This document shows positions 55,329-62,298 of a DNA stretch of 64,000 bases, piece by piece; the first letter of the stretch is position 1; each line of letters begins with the position of its first letter. Location of the stretch: NCBI GenBank assembly GCA_001777915.1, contig MFFN01000009.1, positions 23,454 to 87,453 of the forward strand, written 5' to 3'. Origin of the DNA: Candidatus Edwardsbacteria bacterium RifOxyA12_full_54_48. Lineage in GTDB: Bacteria > Edwardsbacteria > AC1 > EtOH8. The notes below the pieces were generated by a model, which saw only the letters and a list, made by a program, of their open reading frames with translations, made no database searches and was not told the origin of the DNA. The position numbers were made by a program, and so were the translations under genes.

Positions 55329-55602
55329 GGCTGTTCCCCCTATAATACGTGGGTATTGACCCAGATTCTGGGACACTCTTAGCTAAGGCGGGGGATAGGG
55401 AGCTAGCTGAACTCAGTACCAGCCTGACCAGATTAACGGCCCCGATCAGATCCTTTAGGGCATCTTCATAGCTGATTTTGATGCCCTGGTCCAAGCAGTG
55501 CTGTTGTACCTTAAGCACTGCCGATTCAGGGACCAGTTTTGAGGAACCCGGTCCAGCATTATTACCAGACCGGCATTCATTGGAGGTGAGGGTTTGAATC
55601 AT
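55321..55602 (-). CDS. Small protein translationally coupled to rep
   Basis: The 93-aa frame starts MIQTLTSNECRS and contains an amphipathic segment (VLKVQQHCLDQGIKISYEDA). Its ATG is preceded by the leader AACTCAATTAGAAAGG, which is exactly shared with the exported barrel-like gene at 58719, with identical spacing; this supports expression. Its stop overlaps the rep start. It might be a copy-control or accessory protein. The 37-bp repeat lies within its 3' part. No family recognised. Confidence 0.55.
   Translation of the reverse strand: MIQTLTSNECRSGNNAGPGSSKLVPESAVLKVQQHCLDQGIKISYEDALKDLIGAVNLVRLVLSSASSLSPALAKSVPESGSIPTYYRGNSHA
55340..55376 (-). repeat. 37-bp repeat before rep (copy 1)
   Basis: Differs at 2 of 37 positions from 63255-63291. 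It contains the perfect palindrome CCCAGATTCTGGG. Read leftward, TATTATA lies just before the rep ribosome site, so a promoter/operator is likely. Confidence 0.8.
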
Positions 55603-55668
55603 GGCGTAACCTTTCTAATTGAGTTTTTGGTATACGCTGATTAAACCAATCACCTTTCATTTCTCCGG

Positions 55669-55710
55669 TTCAGATCTATTCAGATTTATTCATATTTACG
55701 TTCAGATTTG
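55669..55710. repeat. Tandem 10-bp repeats upstream of the rep operon
   Basis: TTCAGATCTA, TTCAGATTTA and TTCATATTTA are consecutive (55669-55698), and TTCAGATTTG follows after 2 bp (55701-55710). Spacing of one helical turn fits iterons or an operator array. The region is very AT-rich. Confidence 0.65.
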
Positions 55711-55794
55711 AGATATCCTTAATTAACGGTTATACGGTAGGGACTTATAAAACCTGAAAGTGAAGGAAAATGATTGTAAAAATTATTAAGACAA

Positions 55795-55822
55795 TAAAAA
55801 AAGCACCCCTTTATGGAGTGCT
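55795..55822 (-). terminator. Terminator of the 263-aa gene
   Basis: AGCACTCC and GGGGTGCT pair with one mismatch over ATAAA, then a run of T in the leftward direction. Confidence 0.8.
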
Positions 55823-55841
55823 CTCTGGACCGAATGGCTTA

Positions 55842-56633
55842 TTACTTTTTCTTCTTCTTGCGCCGAGTCTTAAAAGGTTCTTCAGTTAATTGATATTCAA
55901 GATACGGCTTAGTGCCCCTATGCACAATTGACATTGTAGGATACCCGGCTAAAACCTCAGTATTTATTTTAGACACATACTTACTGATAGTTGTTTTATC
56001 GATATGAATCTGAGGATCATCTTCAGGATATAAAAACAATGCAAGCTCATTGGCATGGTGATACCCAGGTTTGGCCATCAAATATATAAGAAGCTTACGC
56101 AATAAAAATGTAAGATCCAATTTAAACTCATCTTTATACCATAGTTCTTTCTTAGCATTCTGGCGTAGATCCCGATATTTGCATGGAGCATCAAAATCAA
56201 AAAATGAAACAGCCTGAACCTTATCAGACACAACCGATGTAGAACCAGGCACTGAATTTAATGGACGGTCATTCCAGCCAGGATACTTTTCATCCAGAGT
56301 AGAATACCGGGCCTCAAGAGTCTTTAGCTGTACAATCAAATGGTACTTGATGAATCTTCTCCAATCAATATCAGGGCTATCATTATAGAGAAAAATAGTC
56401 CCGGCGGTACTCATTTTCATAAGAGCCACACGTTGATCCTGGAAAGTGAAGTTATATTTCGCCTCATCCAGTAATGTGAACTCAAAAAATATATCCTCCG
56501 AACCCCAGGTTGCAGATGGAAATTCAGAATCTGCCAAAGGATGGGACATAGCCTCCGTCCTTATGGCCCAAAGTAGAAGCAATTCCCTTCGTTCGTGAAT
56601 CTCTTCGGGATGCTGAATTTTTGCAGAGGTCAT
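55842..56633 (-). CDS. Island protein of unknown function (263 aa)
   Basis: I recognise no family. The N-terminal 110 residues look mixed alpha/beta (GTIFLYNDSPDIDWRRF). The C-terminal part (about 165-240) has helices with LLRKLLIYLMAKPGYHHANE then IDKTTISKYVSKINTEVLAG, which could be a winged-helix transcription-regulator-like domain. It ends in a Lys-rich tail (TRRKKKKK), suggesting nucleic-acid contact. GGAGAAAG is a good ribosome site. Single-gene unit with its own terminator. A regulator of the element is possible but unproved. Confidence 0.6.
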   Translation of the reverse strand: MTSAKIQHPEEIHERRELLLLWAIRTEAMSHPLADSEFPSATWGSEDIFFEFTLLDEAKYNFTFQDQRVALMKMSTAGTIFLYNDSPDIDWRRFIKYHLIVQLKTLEARYSTLDEKYPGWNDRPLNSVPGSTSVVSDKVQAVSFFDFDAPCKYRDLRQNAKKELWYKDEFKLDLTFLLRKLLIYLMAKPGYHHANELALFLYPEDDPQIHIDKTTISKYVSKINTEVLAGYPTMSIVHRGTKPYLEYQLTEEPFKTRRKKKKK

Positions 56634-57008
56634 ACTTTCTCCGACAAAACGTGTACATTTAGCTTATAATGGGGTAAAAACAGGGGAGGGCGTAAACTGT
56701 AAATCAATGCAGTGTTATGACTTATGTCGTTGCCCCATAACGATTAACAGCTTATACAAATGTCCTCTCGGTATAAAGCTGAGGTAAAGGGGCATTTTTA
56801 ATCAAATTTGGAGTATTTTCGACCAGGTAACCTATATTTGTTTCGTGATATTTACATTTTCCCTGTAAAGACCCCGGAGGCACGAAAAGAATTCGATTTC
56901 TACCATTATATAACCATAGTCTTAAGAGAAAATTCTGGTTTTTTAGGATTTCCATAATACGATATCAATCAGCGGCACTGTAATCTGTGTTAACAGTATT
57001 GCTAAGTC
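56634..57008. other. 375-bp AT-rich gap in the island
   Basis: It holds upstream sequence for the 263-aa gene (GTAAACTGTAAATC and AT-rich hexamers) and no convincing gene. The 67-aa frame at 56752-56955 has no ribosome site or recognisable features. Confidence 0.5.
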
Positions 57009-57830
57009 TTACATCGGGTTTACCTTTGTGTTTTGTTGTTTTGCCAAACCAACTTCTATACGTTTTCGTAAAGAAGCTGTCTTTTTTATTAACTGCTCCT
57101 TTTCGTGAACATAGAATTCCACACGTTGAGGGGTGTATCGACGATGCTGAATCTGGCCTTGAATCAGTGCATCGAGTTGTTTTTCTATTTCTTTGATAAT
57201 ATGATTTAGACCGGCATAGTCTTTTTGGGAGGATAAATACTTAAGCCACTCATAAACTCGACCGCTATGAATGAGACAATCAATATCATCTTGGAAATAT
57301 TTAAATTCATCAAGTATAGCTGATTTGTCGCCCAATTTAAGTCTTACCTCAAAGTATAAAATCGCATAAAGTGTCTTTTCACGATCAGATTCATATGATC
57401 TCTCAATATGATAGAGGGCGGTTTCAAGGTCATCTTTACCTAACGCTTTCCGGCACTCGCAATATGAGACTATGTTTTCTGGTAGTGGAAGGAAGTCATC
57501 ATACGTGCAGCCTTGTAAAAGGAAAGAGAATACAGCACCCGGCTCTCGAGTAACCTTTTTCCCGCTTGCGACAGCTTCTGTTTCGATTTCATGAAGATGG
57601 GTCTTTTCCCGAAAACCATAATAACACCCTTTTCTTATTATAGGTTTATAATTGCCATTGCCCATCCTCTTTGGTGAAAAACCCAGAGCTTGCCATTCCC
57701 TCATCCTTCGTATCGTGTCGATGAGTGGTATGAATTCCCTGGGCGTTATATCATAAACAGGGCCATCAAATCGCAGGTATGGATCAGGATCATTATAATT
57801 GTAGGAGTTGGCTTGCGGCTTTTGCGGCAT
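57009..57830 (-). CDS. Island protein of unknown function (273 aa)
   Basis: The protein has an N-terminal DPDPYLRFDGPVYDITPREF segment and a cluster of aromatic and basic residues (GCYYGFREKTHLHEIETEAV). A helical second half follows (ALYHIERSYESDREKTLYAI; coiled EKQLDALIQGQI) and it ends in a basic helix. SPKRMGNGNYKPI may be a nucleotide- or DNA-contacting loop. ATG 57830 has GGAG at a better distance than ATG 57833. No family recognised; it is transcribed as its own unit behind a 400-bp regulatory or RNA-rich gap. Confidence 0.6.
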   Translation of the reverse strand: MPQKPQANSYNYNDPDPYLRFDGPVYDITPREFIPLIDTIRRMREWQALGFSPKRMGNGNYKPIIRKGCYYGFREKTHLHEIETEAVASGKKVTREPGAVFSFLLQGCTYDDFLPLPENIVSYCECRKALGKDDLETALYHIERSYESDREKTLYAILYFEVRLKLGDKSAILDEFKYFQDDIDCLIHSGRVYEWLKYLSSQKDYAGLNHIIKEIEKQLDALIQGQIQHRRYTPQRVEFYVHEKEQLIKKTASLRKRIEVGLAKQQNTKVNPM

Positions 57831-58254
57831 CATAATCTCCAATCTAACGTTATTCTCTGTGGGTGCGAGGTGTTAAGAATACTACCAAAGTCCAACAAAA
57901 TCAAGCAAAATAATGTCTCTAACAACCACATATAGCTGTCAAGTTATATGTGTCGGCAAATACAAAAGACCGTTGCTGTTAAAACAACGGTCGTATCAGA
58001 TAGACCACAGTCCGTAGCACGAAGTGCAGCCCCTGAAAGGGACGAGACGGGTCGGTCTCGGCAGAACCCTTCCCCTTAGGCGCTCAGTTGTAATTGCGCC
58101 AGAGCAGCCTTCCCTCTTTGGGATTCATTATTTGGATGGGGTTGCCAGGATGGGAGAGTCCAGAGACGGGAAGGCTCGGCAGGGGAAGGTCTGGCAAGGC
58201 TGCTGTAGCCATCCTTAAATAGGGCGAAAGCAGACGGTAGGGCTGTGGCTTGAT
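57831..58254. other. Gap with hairpins, candidate structured RNA
   Basis: It contains a perfect hairpin GACCGTTG/CAACGGTC (57968-57991) and a GC-rich patch (58020-58250) inside AT-rich surroundings. AGCAGCCTT at 58103 pairs with AAGGCTGCT at 58196, enclosing further pairs (TTCCC with GGGAA). It ends with repeat copy A (58202-58249) next to the stop of the barrel-like gene. No open frame has gene features. Confidence 0.4.
58202..58249. repeat. GC-rich hairpin repeat, copy A (partial)
   Basis: GCTGTAGCCATCCTTAAATA then GGGCGAAAGCAGACGGTAGG aligns with the core of copies B and C. The stem TGCTGT/ACGGTA is kept through G-U pairs. It touches the stop codon of the barrel-like gene. Confidence 0.7.
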
Positions 58255-58719
58255 TTAGAAAACGTAGGTCAAACCGATGAGTACCGACGGCATAATAGAA
58301 ATATCTACTTGGGTATTTCCAGCTTGCTGTGTAGCAGTCAAAGGTCGGGTTTCTAATTCTAGTCTCAGGTCTTTTCTTAAGTCGTGTGCCATACCAAAGA
58401 TGGCACTTGGGATATACTTCATCCGCACATTTTTAGCTTTATCGACGGCAATCGCGGCACCATAAAACGGGTATAAAAATGCGCCGGGCTTGTAGTGGCG
58501 GAATCCTAATTCTCCGAAAGTTTTCCAATCTTGGTTATTGTCAACATCTTTGGTTGCGGTCACAAAGCCAGAGATGCCAAGAGCGTTGGAACCCCAAGTT
58601 AACGACCAAGCAAGGCAGCCAGGAAAGCTGGTTACTGAGCCAGCCTGAATTCCAATGGAACCAGCAGTAGCGGACATAGCAATGACCAGAATTGCTACAA
58701 ATACAAGAACAGGTCTCAT
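58255..58719 (-). CDS. Small exported beta-barrel-like protein in the island
   Basis: The 154-aa protein has a signal peptide (VLVFVAILVIAMSATAGS), then Gly/aromatic alternating strands (WSLTWGSNALGISGFVTATK, SIMPSVLIGLTYVF) with a terminal Phe, like an eight-strand outer-membrane barrel. The leader AACTCAATTAGAAAGG before the ATG is shared with the 93-aa gene at 55602. It is flanked by hairpin repeat copies A (right after the stop) and B (before the start), which suggests a cargo cassette. It may alter the cell surface, for example phage adsorption; this is speculation. Confidence 0.65.
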   Translation of the reverse strand: MRPVLVFVAILVIAMSATAGSIGIQAGSVTSFPGCLAWSLTWGSNALGISGFVTATKDVDNNQDWKTFGELGFRHYKPGAFLYPFYGAAIAVDKAKNVRMKYIPSAIFGMAHDLRKDLRLELETRPLTATQQAGNTQVDISIMPSVLIGLTYVF

Positions 58720-58798
58720 GTGAGTTCCTTTCTAATTGAGTTATTGATGGATTGCGATATTAGTTATTAATGACCATCACTGAAGATTATTTCATAAC

Positions 58799-58866
58799 GG
58801 GCTGGCCCGGATGCCGTAGCCATCATTATTTAGGGCAGAGGCAGACGGCAGGGCTGGGGATACCTT
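58799..58866. repeat. GC-rich hairpin repeat, copy B (with surrounding 312-bp gap)
   Basis: A 68-bp unit GGGCTGGCCCGGATGCCGTA...GGGGATACCTT, 64 of 68 identical to copy C. Stem: TGCCGT (58812-58817) with ACGGCA (58845-58850) and GCCC with GGGC, bulge GGA. The rest of the 58720-59031 gap holds another weakly related GC-rich stretch (58966-59030, GGGGTTGCCAGAGATGGG) and no gene. Confidence 0.8.
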
Positions 58867-59031
58867 ATTGAGCCAAGCGGTAAAGAATAGGGCATGGAAG
58901 CATAAAACAATGGGACCGTGCCCACCAAATAGGATAAAGTGAAGTTGTCCGGCGTTAAATAAAACCGATCTCAGCGGGGTTGCCAGAGATGGGCCCTATG
59001 GGATGGGATGGCTCGTTTGCTGCGGCCACAT

Positions 59032-59934
59032 TCATTTAAAAAATGTATGATATAGTAGAGATTTCACGGTCCATTCAAAACCAGTCTTAAAAGAAATACC
59101 CTGATGCTGATTATCTCTATGATATTCCATAAATCTAACAGCATATTCGATTTTGCTATCATAATCATTTTGTATGCGATCAAACATTTCTTTTACCAAT
59201 ACCGTTTCATACTGCGCTGCTTCCCGCAACACTCTGCCTGCGGTAGAATAGTGACCATTCTGAATCAGATCAAATGCCTCATCAGTAAGTTTTTGCGCTT
59301 TTCTTATTTCTTCATTTCTACTACCGATTATTTCAGATAACTTTCTCCCTTTAACAACTTCGTTAGGGTCTGCTCCATATATAATTAAAAGCTGTGCAAA
59401 TTCGATATCTCGTTGATTCACGGCGTAAGCCAACAGGGAAGAATTGTCATATAATCTGGTATTGATATCGGCCCCTGCACCAAGCAATATTTTTGCAACC
59501 TCCATTTTCATATCAGATAATTCATCCCTGCAAGGATAAACAACCAAGAGCCATAACGGTGTATAGCCCTCCATTATTGCTCTGCCATCTTCACTATACC
59601 AACCTGAACCGCCAACACAGTTTACAGAAGCACCACAAGATATCAACGACTTTAAGATTTCGATATATTGTCGCCGATCACCACGCCAATGCTCCAGAAG
59701 CCGAATCAGACGGAATAAAGGGGTATGGCCTTTTTGATCTTTTAGATTTATATCACCACCTTGAAGTATCATCTCAGAGAATGGCGTAAGCTCATCTGAA
59801 ATTTCTGATGGAGAAGAAAATTCTTGCGAATCATTTTTTTCGTCATCCTCACCTTCCGAGCAATATTGCCCCTCATCTCCATACCGATTGAGAAGCTCAC
59901 CATCTTCCGAATAAACATCATTAGTATGTTGCAT
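59032..59934 (-). CDS. Ankyrin-repeat protein in the island
   Basis: The 300-aa protein has an acidic N-terminal tail (about 1-45), then ankyrin units: FSEMILQGGDINLKDQKGHT, EILKSLISCGASVNCVGGSG, EGYTPLWLLVVYPCRD, VAKILLGAGADINTRLYDNS and FAQLLIIYGADPNEVVKGRK. A helical C-terminus follows (AFDLIQNGHYSTAGRVL). No toxin or enzyme domain is visible. AAGGGAAT precedes the ATG. Ankyrins bind proteins; in mobile elements they often serve in host interaction or in toxin-immunity systems. It sits between hairpin repeat copies B and C. Confidence 0.8.
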   Translation of the reverse strand: MQHTNDVYSEDGELLNRYGDEGQYCSEGEDDEKNDSQEFSSPSEISDELTPFSEMILQGGDINLKDQKGHTPLFRLIRLLEHWRGDRRQYIEILKSLISCGASVNCVGGSGWYSEDGRAIMEGYTPLWLLVVYPCRDELSDMKMEVAKILLGAGADINTRLYDNSSLLAYAVNQRDIEFAQLLIIYGADPNEVVKGRKLSEIIGSRNEEIRKAQKLTDEAFDLIQNGHYSTAGRVLREAAQYETVLVKEMFDRIQNDYDSKIEYAVRFMEYHRDNQHQGISFKTGFEWTVKSLLYHTFFK

Positions 59935-59950
59935 TGTATTCCCTTCAAGT

Positions 59951-59972
59951 ATTCTTTAGAATCCCAATAATC
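59951..59972. repeat. Duplicated 3' end of the small gene at 60821
   Basis: ATTCTTTAGAATCCCAATAA and the next bases match 60823-60844 with one change in 22. Read leftward both encode DYWDSKE, and the flanking codons (EDKDVTDYWDSKE here, SEQDIEDYWDSKE there) are related, so a truncated paralogue lies here. Confidence 0.7.
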
Positions 59973-60010
59973 AGTAACATCCTTATCCTCAGGAAGGTTC
60001 GGCAGGAGGC

Positions 60011-60078
60011 GGGCTGGCCCGGATGCCGTAGCCATCATTCTATAGGGCAAAGGCAGGCGGCAGGGCTGGGGATACCTT
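60011..60078. repeat. GC-rich hairpin repeat, copy C
   Basis: A 68-bp unit, 64 of 68 identical to copy B. The single stem change (A to G in ACGGCA) keeps pairing as G-U. It lies upstream of the ankyrin gene and downstream of the 42-aa gene. Confidence 0.8.
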
Positions 60079-60100
60079 TTAATAACGAAAAGCCATAAAG

Positions 60101-60229
60101 CTATTCTGATTTTTTATCTTCAATGTATCGGACAATTAGCATCACAGAAATAACCAAACTCGCACCGAAAGTTAATGGTGCAATAACCAATGTAAAAATA
60201 AGTCCAAATATTAATCCGACTAATTTCAT
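60101..60229 (-). CDS. 42-aa membrane protein
   Basis: The frame MKLVGLIFGLIFTLVIAPLT continues FGASLVISVMLIVRYIEDKK-SE: one or two hydrophobic helices and a charged cytosolic tail. GGGAG lies upstream. It is too short for most gene finders. It follows another tiny membrane gene in the same direction. Function unknown; holin-like or immunity-like roles are possible. Confidence 0.6.
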   Translation of the reverse strand: MKLVGLIFGLIFTLVIAPLTFGASLVISVMLIVRYIEDKKSE

Positions 60230-60257
60230 ATTCACTTTCTCCCGTTAATTGGTGTTA

Positions 60258-60359
60258 TTACTTGGGTTTGGTTATAAAATAATAAGCCACAGCAAACACA
60301 CCAAAAAATAAACCGGCGAAAAAACCAACCACGGGGTTTCTTTTACTGTCTCTTGCCAT
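60258..60359 (-). CDS. 33-aa membrane protein
   Basis: MARDSKRNPVVGFFAGLFFG then VFAVAYYFITKPK: a basic N-terminus, one hydrophobic helix with Gly spacing, and a basic end (inside-in). The ribosome site is weak (ACGGG). It sits 28 bp before the 42-aa gene on the leftward strand. Confidence rests on the clean membrane-protein layout. Confidence 0.45.
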   Translation of the reverse strand: MARDSKRNPVVGFFAGLFFGVFAVAYYFITKPK

Positions 60360-60429
60360 ACCCGTACAAATAAAAGCACAAATTATTCAAATACAAGATG
60401 AGTGAGATAATCATTTAAAACAAATTATA

Positions 60430-60777
60430 TTACATCTGAATTTTATAATGATATTCACACGTTTGTCTTTTGCCAGCCCCATCTATTTCAAGTTTAACCG
60501 CTAAAGCGACTTTCCCCATAAAACCCAGAAAATCTCTGACATCTTCATACTTATAAGTTAAATCTGCTCCTGACGAGGAATGGTCAATCCTTAATTCTTT
60601 AGTATATTGCCTATCCAACAGTATATAATACCTGCCCATCCGATAAGAAGCAGAAAATTCACCAGCCGTAGTAAATCCCCCCATCAATCCCTTGTTAATA
60701 GTACCTGAGTACAATACATGCTGTTGATTAGTGTCCGAATCAACACAAATAAAATCAAATTGAACTTGGTCTGCCAT
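60430..60777 (-). CDS. Island protein of unknown function (115 aa)
   Basis: The 115-aa soluble protein has alternating beta-strand-like segments (VQFDFICVDSDTNQQHVLYS, ASYRMGRYYILLDRQYTKEL) and a C-terminal GKRQTCEYHYKIQM. A perfect AGGAGG precedes the ATG, so it is likely well expressed. No family recognised. Confidence 0.65.
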   Translation of the reverse strand: MADQVQFDFICVDSDTNQQHVLYSGTINKGLMGGFTTAGEFSASYRMGRYYILLDRQYTKELRIDHSSSGADLTYKYEDVRDFLGFMGKVALAVKLEIDGAGKRQTCEYHYKIQM

Positions 60778-60820
60778 ATTGCCTCCTAAATAATAATATA
60801 AATTAATTGTTATTTAAATA

Positions 60821-61087
60821 TTATTCTTTAGAATCCCAGTAATCTTCGATATCCTGCTCACTCATGCCCTGGTCTCGAAGATAATCATTATATTGGTATT
60901 TAGGGCATTCAGTTTCGACGGGCCTATAATTCCTGATAGGCGGAGGCGGTTTCGGTGGATCCCCTTTCGGTAGCAGATATTTGTTCTTTTGCATATCCCC
61001 AATAGCTTCGCCTATGCCACGAAGGAACTTAACAGTAAAACGGGCTACCCACCATATGACCAACGCTAGAAACAATATTTCTATCAT
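60821..61087 (-). CDS. Small membrane-anchored proline-rich protein
   Basis: The 88-aa protein has an N-terminal hydrophobic helix (IEILFLALVIWWVARFTVKF), then KGDPPKPPPPIRNYRP and an acidic end (MSEQDIEDYWDSKE). It is the first gene of the leftward unit starting at the XRE-controlled promoter (61126-61154). Its 3' end is duplicated at 59951. Function unknown. Confidence 0.6.
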   Translation of the reverse strand: MIEILFLALVIWWVARFTVKFLRGIGEAIGDMQKNKYLLPKGDPPKPPPPIRNYRPVETECPKYQYNDYLRDQGMSEQDIEDYWDSKE

Positions 61088-61125
61088 ATAACAACCCTAA
61101 GATTGGATGGTGCTACACATTTTGT

Positions 61126-61154
61126 ATAATAGCAAATGTATATCCAATAGTCAA
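61126..61154 (-). promoter_or_regulatory. Leftward promoter of the island's small-gene unit
   Basis: Read leftward: TTGACT (61154-61149), 17-bp spacer and TATTAT (61131-61126). It starts transcription into the gene at 61087. Confidence 0.7.
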
Positions 61155-61176
61155 TATATATTATAAATACTATTGG
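61144..61176. promoter_or_regulatory. Likely XRE operator: 8-bp inverted repeat
   Basis: CCAATAGT (61144-61151) and ACTATTGG (61169-61176) are perfect inverse copies. The left half overlaps the -35 of the leftward promoter and the pair sits 52 bp before the XRE start, as expected for an autoregulated repressor. Confidence 0.6.
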
Positions 61177-61227
61177 TTGGTTTTTATTCCCCACGTTAAA
61201 ATGGTAATATTCATAAAAAGGGGGAAT

Positions 61228-61548
61228 ATGGAAATATACCAACAAATAGGCAAACAAGTCAAAGCCATCCGTAAAAAGGCCGGATACACCCAAGAACGAC
61301 TGGCAGAAAGCGCCGGATTGAGCCTGAATTACATCCATATGATAGAATCTGGGAAACGCGCGCCTACGGTAGACACCCTTAATAAGATAGCTGGCTGTCT
61401 GAAGGTCAAACTCAAGGACCTTTTCTCAACGGACCTCCCAGCACCGGTACTAGAAAAGCAAAAGACCATAGAACTTACATCAGAAGAATACAAACAATTG
61501 CTGACAACTATAAAAACACTTAAGAAAAAGACCCCCAAAAACCTGTGA
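61228..61548 (+). CDS. XRE-family repressor of the island
   Basis: The 106-aa protein is a typical XRE regulator: QIGKQVKAIRKKAGYTQERL, AESAGLSLNYIHMIESGKRA and PTVDTLNKIAGCLKVKLKDL form the full helix-turn-helix domain (residues 5-65), with a short helical tail. ATG 61228 follows GGGGAA; the upstream frame from 61177 is non-coding. It is the only rightward gene of the island and is divergent from the small-gene unit over an inverted-repeat operator, so it probably keeps leftward transcription off. Confidence 0.9.
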   Translation: MEIYQQIGKQVKAIRKKAGYTQERLAESAGLSLNYIHMIESGKRAPTVDTLNKIAGCLKVKLKDLFSTDLPAPVLEKQKTIELTSEEYKQLLTTIKTLKKKTPKNL

Positions 61549-61567
61549 TAACGATCACGGGTTTTTT
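61541..61567 (+). terminator. Terminator overlapping the XRE stop codon
   Basis: ACCTGTGA pairs with TCACGGGT over TAACGA, then T residues. The stop TGA is part of the stem. Confidence 0.8.
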
Positions 61568-61615
61568 AGTGCCCCAGCGTTCATTCCCCCTACACCACCA
61601 TCCTGGCCGATTTAA

Positions 61616-62041
61616 CTACTTGCTCTCTTCCTCGGAATAATACCCATTGGCCCCTATCACCATATTATCCATGACCCGGATACCCAGCATCTTGCAAACG
61701 TCCCGTAAAGTGTCCCAAAGCTGCCGGTCCTCTGATGATGGGTTAATTTCTCCGCTTGGGTGATTGTGAACGGAAATTATGCTCGGCACTCCTGATGCCA
61801 CTGCTCCCCGTAGTACTATGCCAGGAACTACCCGGCAGCTATCTATACATCCCATAGCCGTCATTTCCTTCTTCACCACTTTGTTCTTGGTGTTCAGGTG
61901 CAAAACCCAAAATATCTCTCTATCTGCCATCGCTTCGGCTTTCATGTACTGAAAGACAGATTGTGGGCTGGACACAGGGAATTTGGTGATAGCCTCGGAT
62001 ACCTTGATAAGCTCCAATTCAGTAGATTTGTAGCGTTTCAT
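61616..62041 (-). CDS. RadC-like JAB/MPN domain protein
   Basis: The 141-aa protein has the JAB metal motif SVHNHPSGEINPSSED (H92, H94, D105) and upstream FWVLHLNTKNKVV and GIVLRGAVASG. It lacks the N-terminal helix-hairpin-helix region of long RadC, like the short versions common in mobile elements. The biochemical role of RadC is not settled. It may act on DNA or proteins during element transfer. Convergent with the XRE gene. Confidence 0.92.
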   Translation of the reverse strand: MKRYKSTELELIKVSEAITKFPVSSPQSVFQYMKAEAMADREIFWVLHLNTKNKVVKKEMTAMGCIDSCRVVPGIVLRGAVASGVPSIISVHNHPSGEINPSSEDRQLWDTLRDVCKMLGIRVMDNMVIGANGYYSEEESK

Positions 62042-62061
62042 ATTTCCTCCTTTTTGGACAC

Positions 62062-62095
62062 AAAAAAAGAGCCACTCCGTTATTGGAATGGCTCT
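62062..62095 (-). terminator. Terminator between the ribbon gene and radC-like gene
   Basis: AGAGCCATTCC and GGAGTGGCTCT pair over AATAAC with one G-U, followed (leftward) by seven T. radC-like expression may therefore need read-through or its own promoter. Confidence 0.85.
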
Positions 62096-62108
62096 TTAAT
62101 TATGCTGT

Positions 62109-62288
62109 TTATTCTTCATGGCGATCCTTACAGTTGGGACAGTATTTATCCGGGCAATGGAACTCTTTCTCGCCTCCCGTAAAGACCAGAATACAAGAAT
62201 GCCCACAAAGCGGACACTCGGCCCTTACCTCCACGGTGGGGGTATACTTTTTACGCTCTCTCTTAAGCGTGATGGCTGATACGTGCAT
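62109..62288 (-). CDS. 59-aa zinc-ribbon protein
   Basis: From ATG 62288 with a GGAGGG site: MHVSAITLKRERKKYTPTVE, then CPLCGHSC and CPDKYCPNC, giving a compact zinc ribbon in 59 aa. The longer frame to 62402 lies in the ardC-like gene and has no ribosome site. It lies 10 bp after that gene, so the two are cotranscribed. DNA or protein binding is likely. Confidence 0.7.
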   Translation of the reverse strand: MHVSAITLKRERKKYTPTVEVRAECPLCGHSCILVFTGGEKEFHCPDKYCPNCKDRHEE

Positions 62289-62298
62289 AATTCCCTCC

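Noticed and set aside
54300-55376. Longer Rep start giving MSQNLGQYPRII
   Set aside because: These residues are the translated 37-bp repeat also found before ardC; the ATG at 55328 has the better ribosome site.
56752-56955. 67-aa leftward frame in the island gap
   Set aside because: No ribosome site, no recognisable domain, unusual composition; kept only as a gap note.
59769-60050. 93-aa leftward frame across repeat C and the ankyrin start
   Set aside because: It is the duplicated tail of the 60821 gene read into the ankyrin gene's start in another frame; not a separate gene.
58202-60078. Integron attC sites
   Set aside because: Hairpin repeats bracket cargo genes, but I cannot find consistent GTTRRRY core sites or an integron integrase, so only a cautious analogy is kept.
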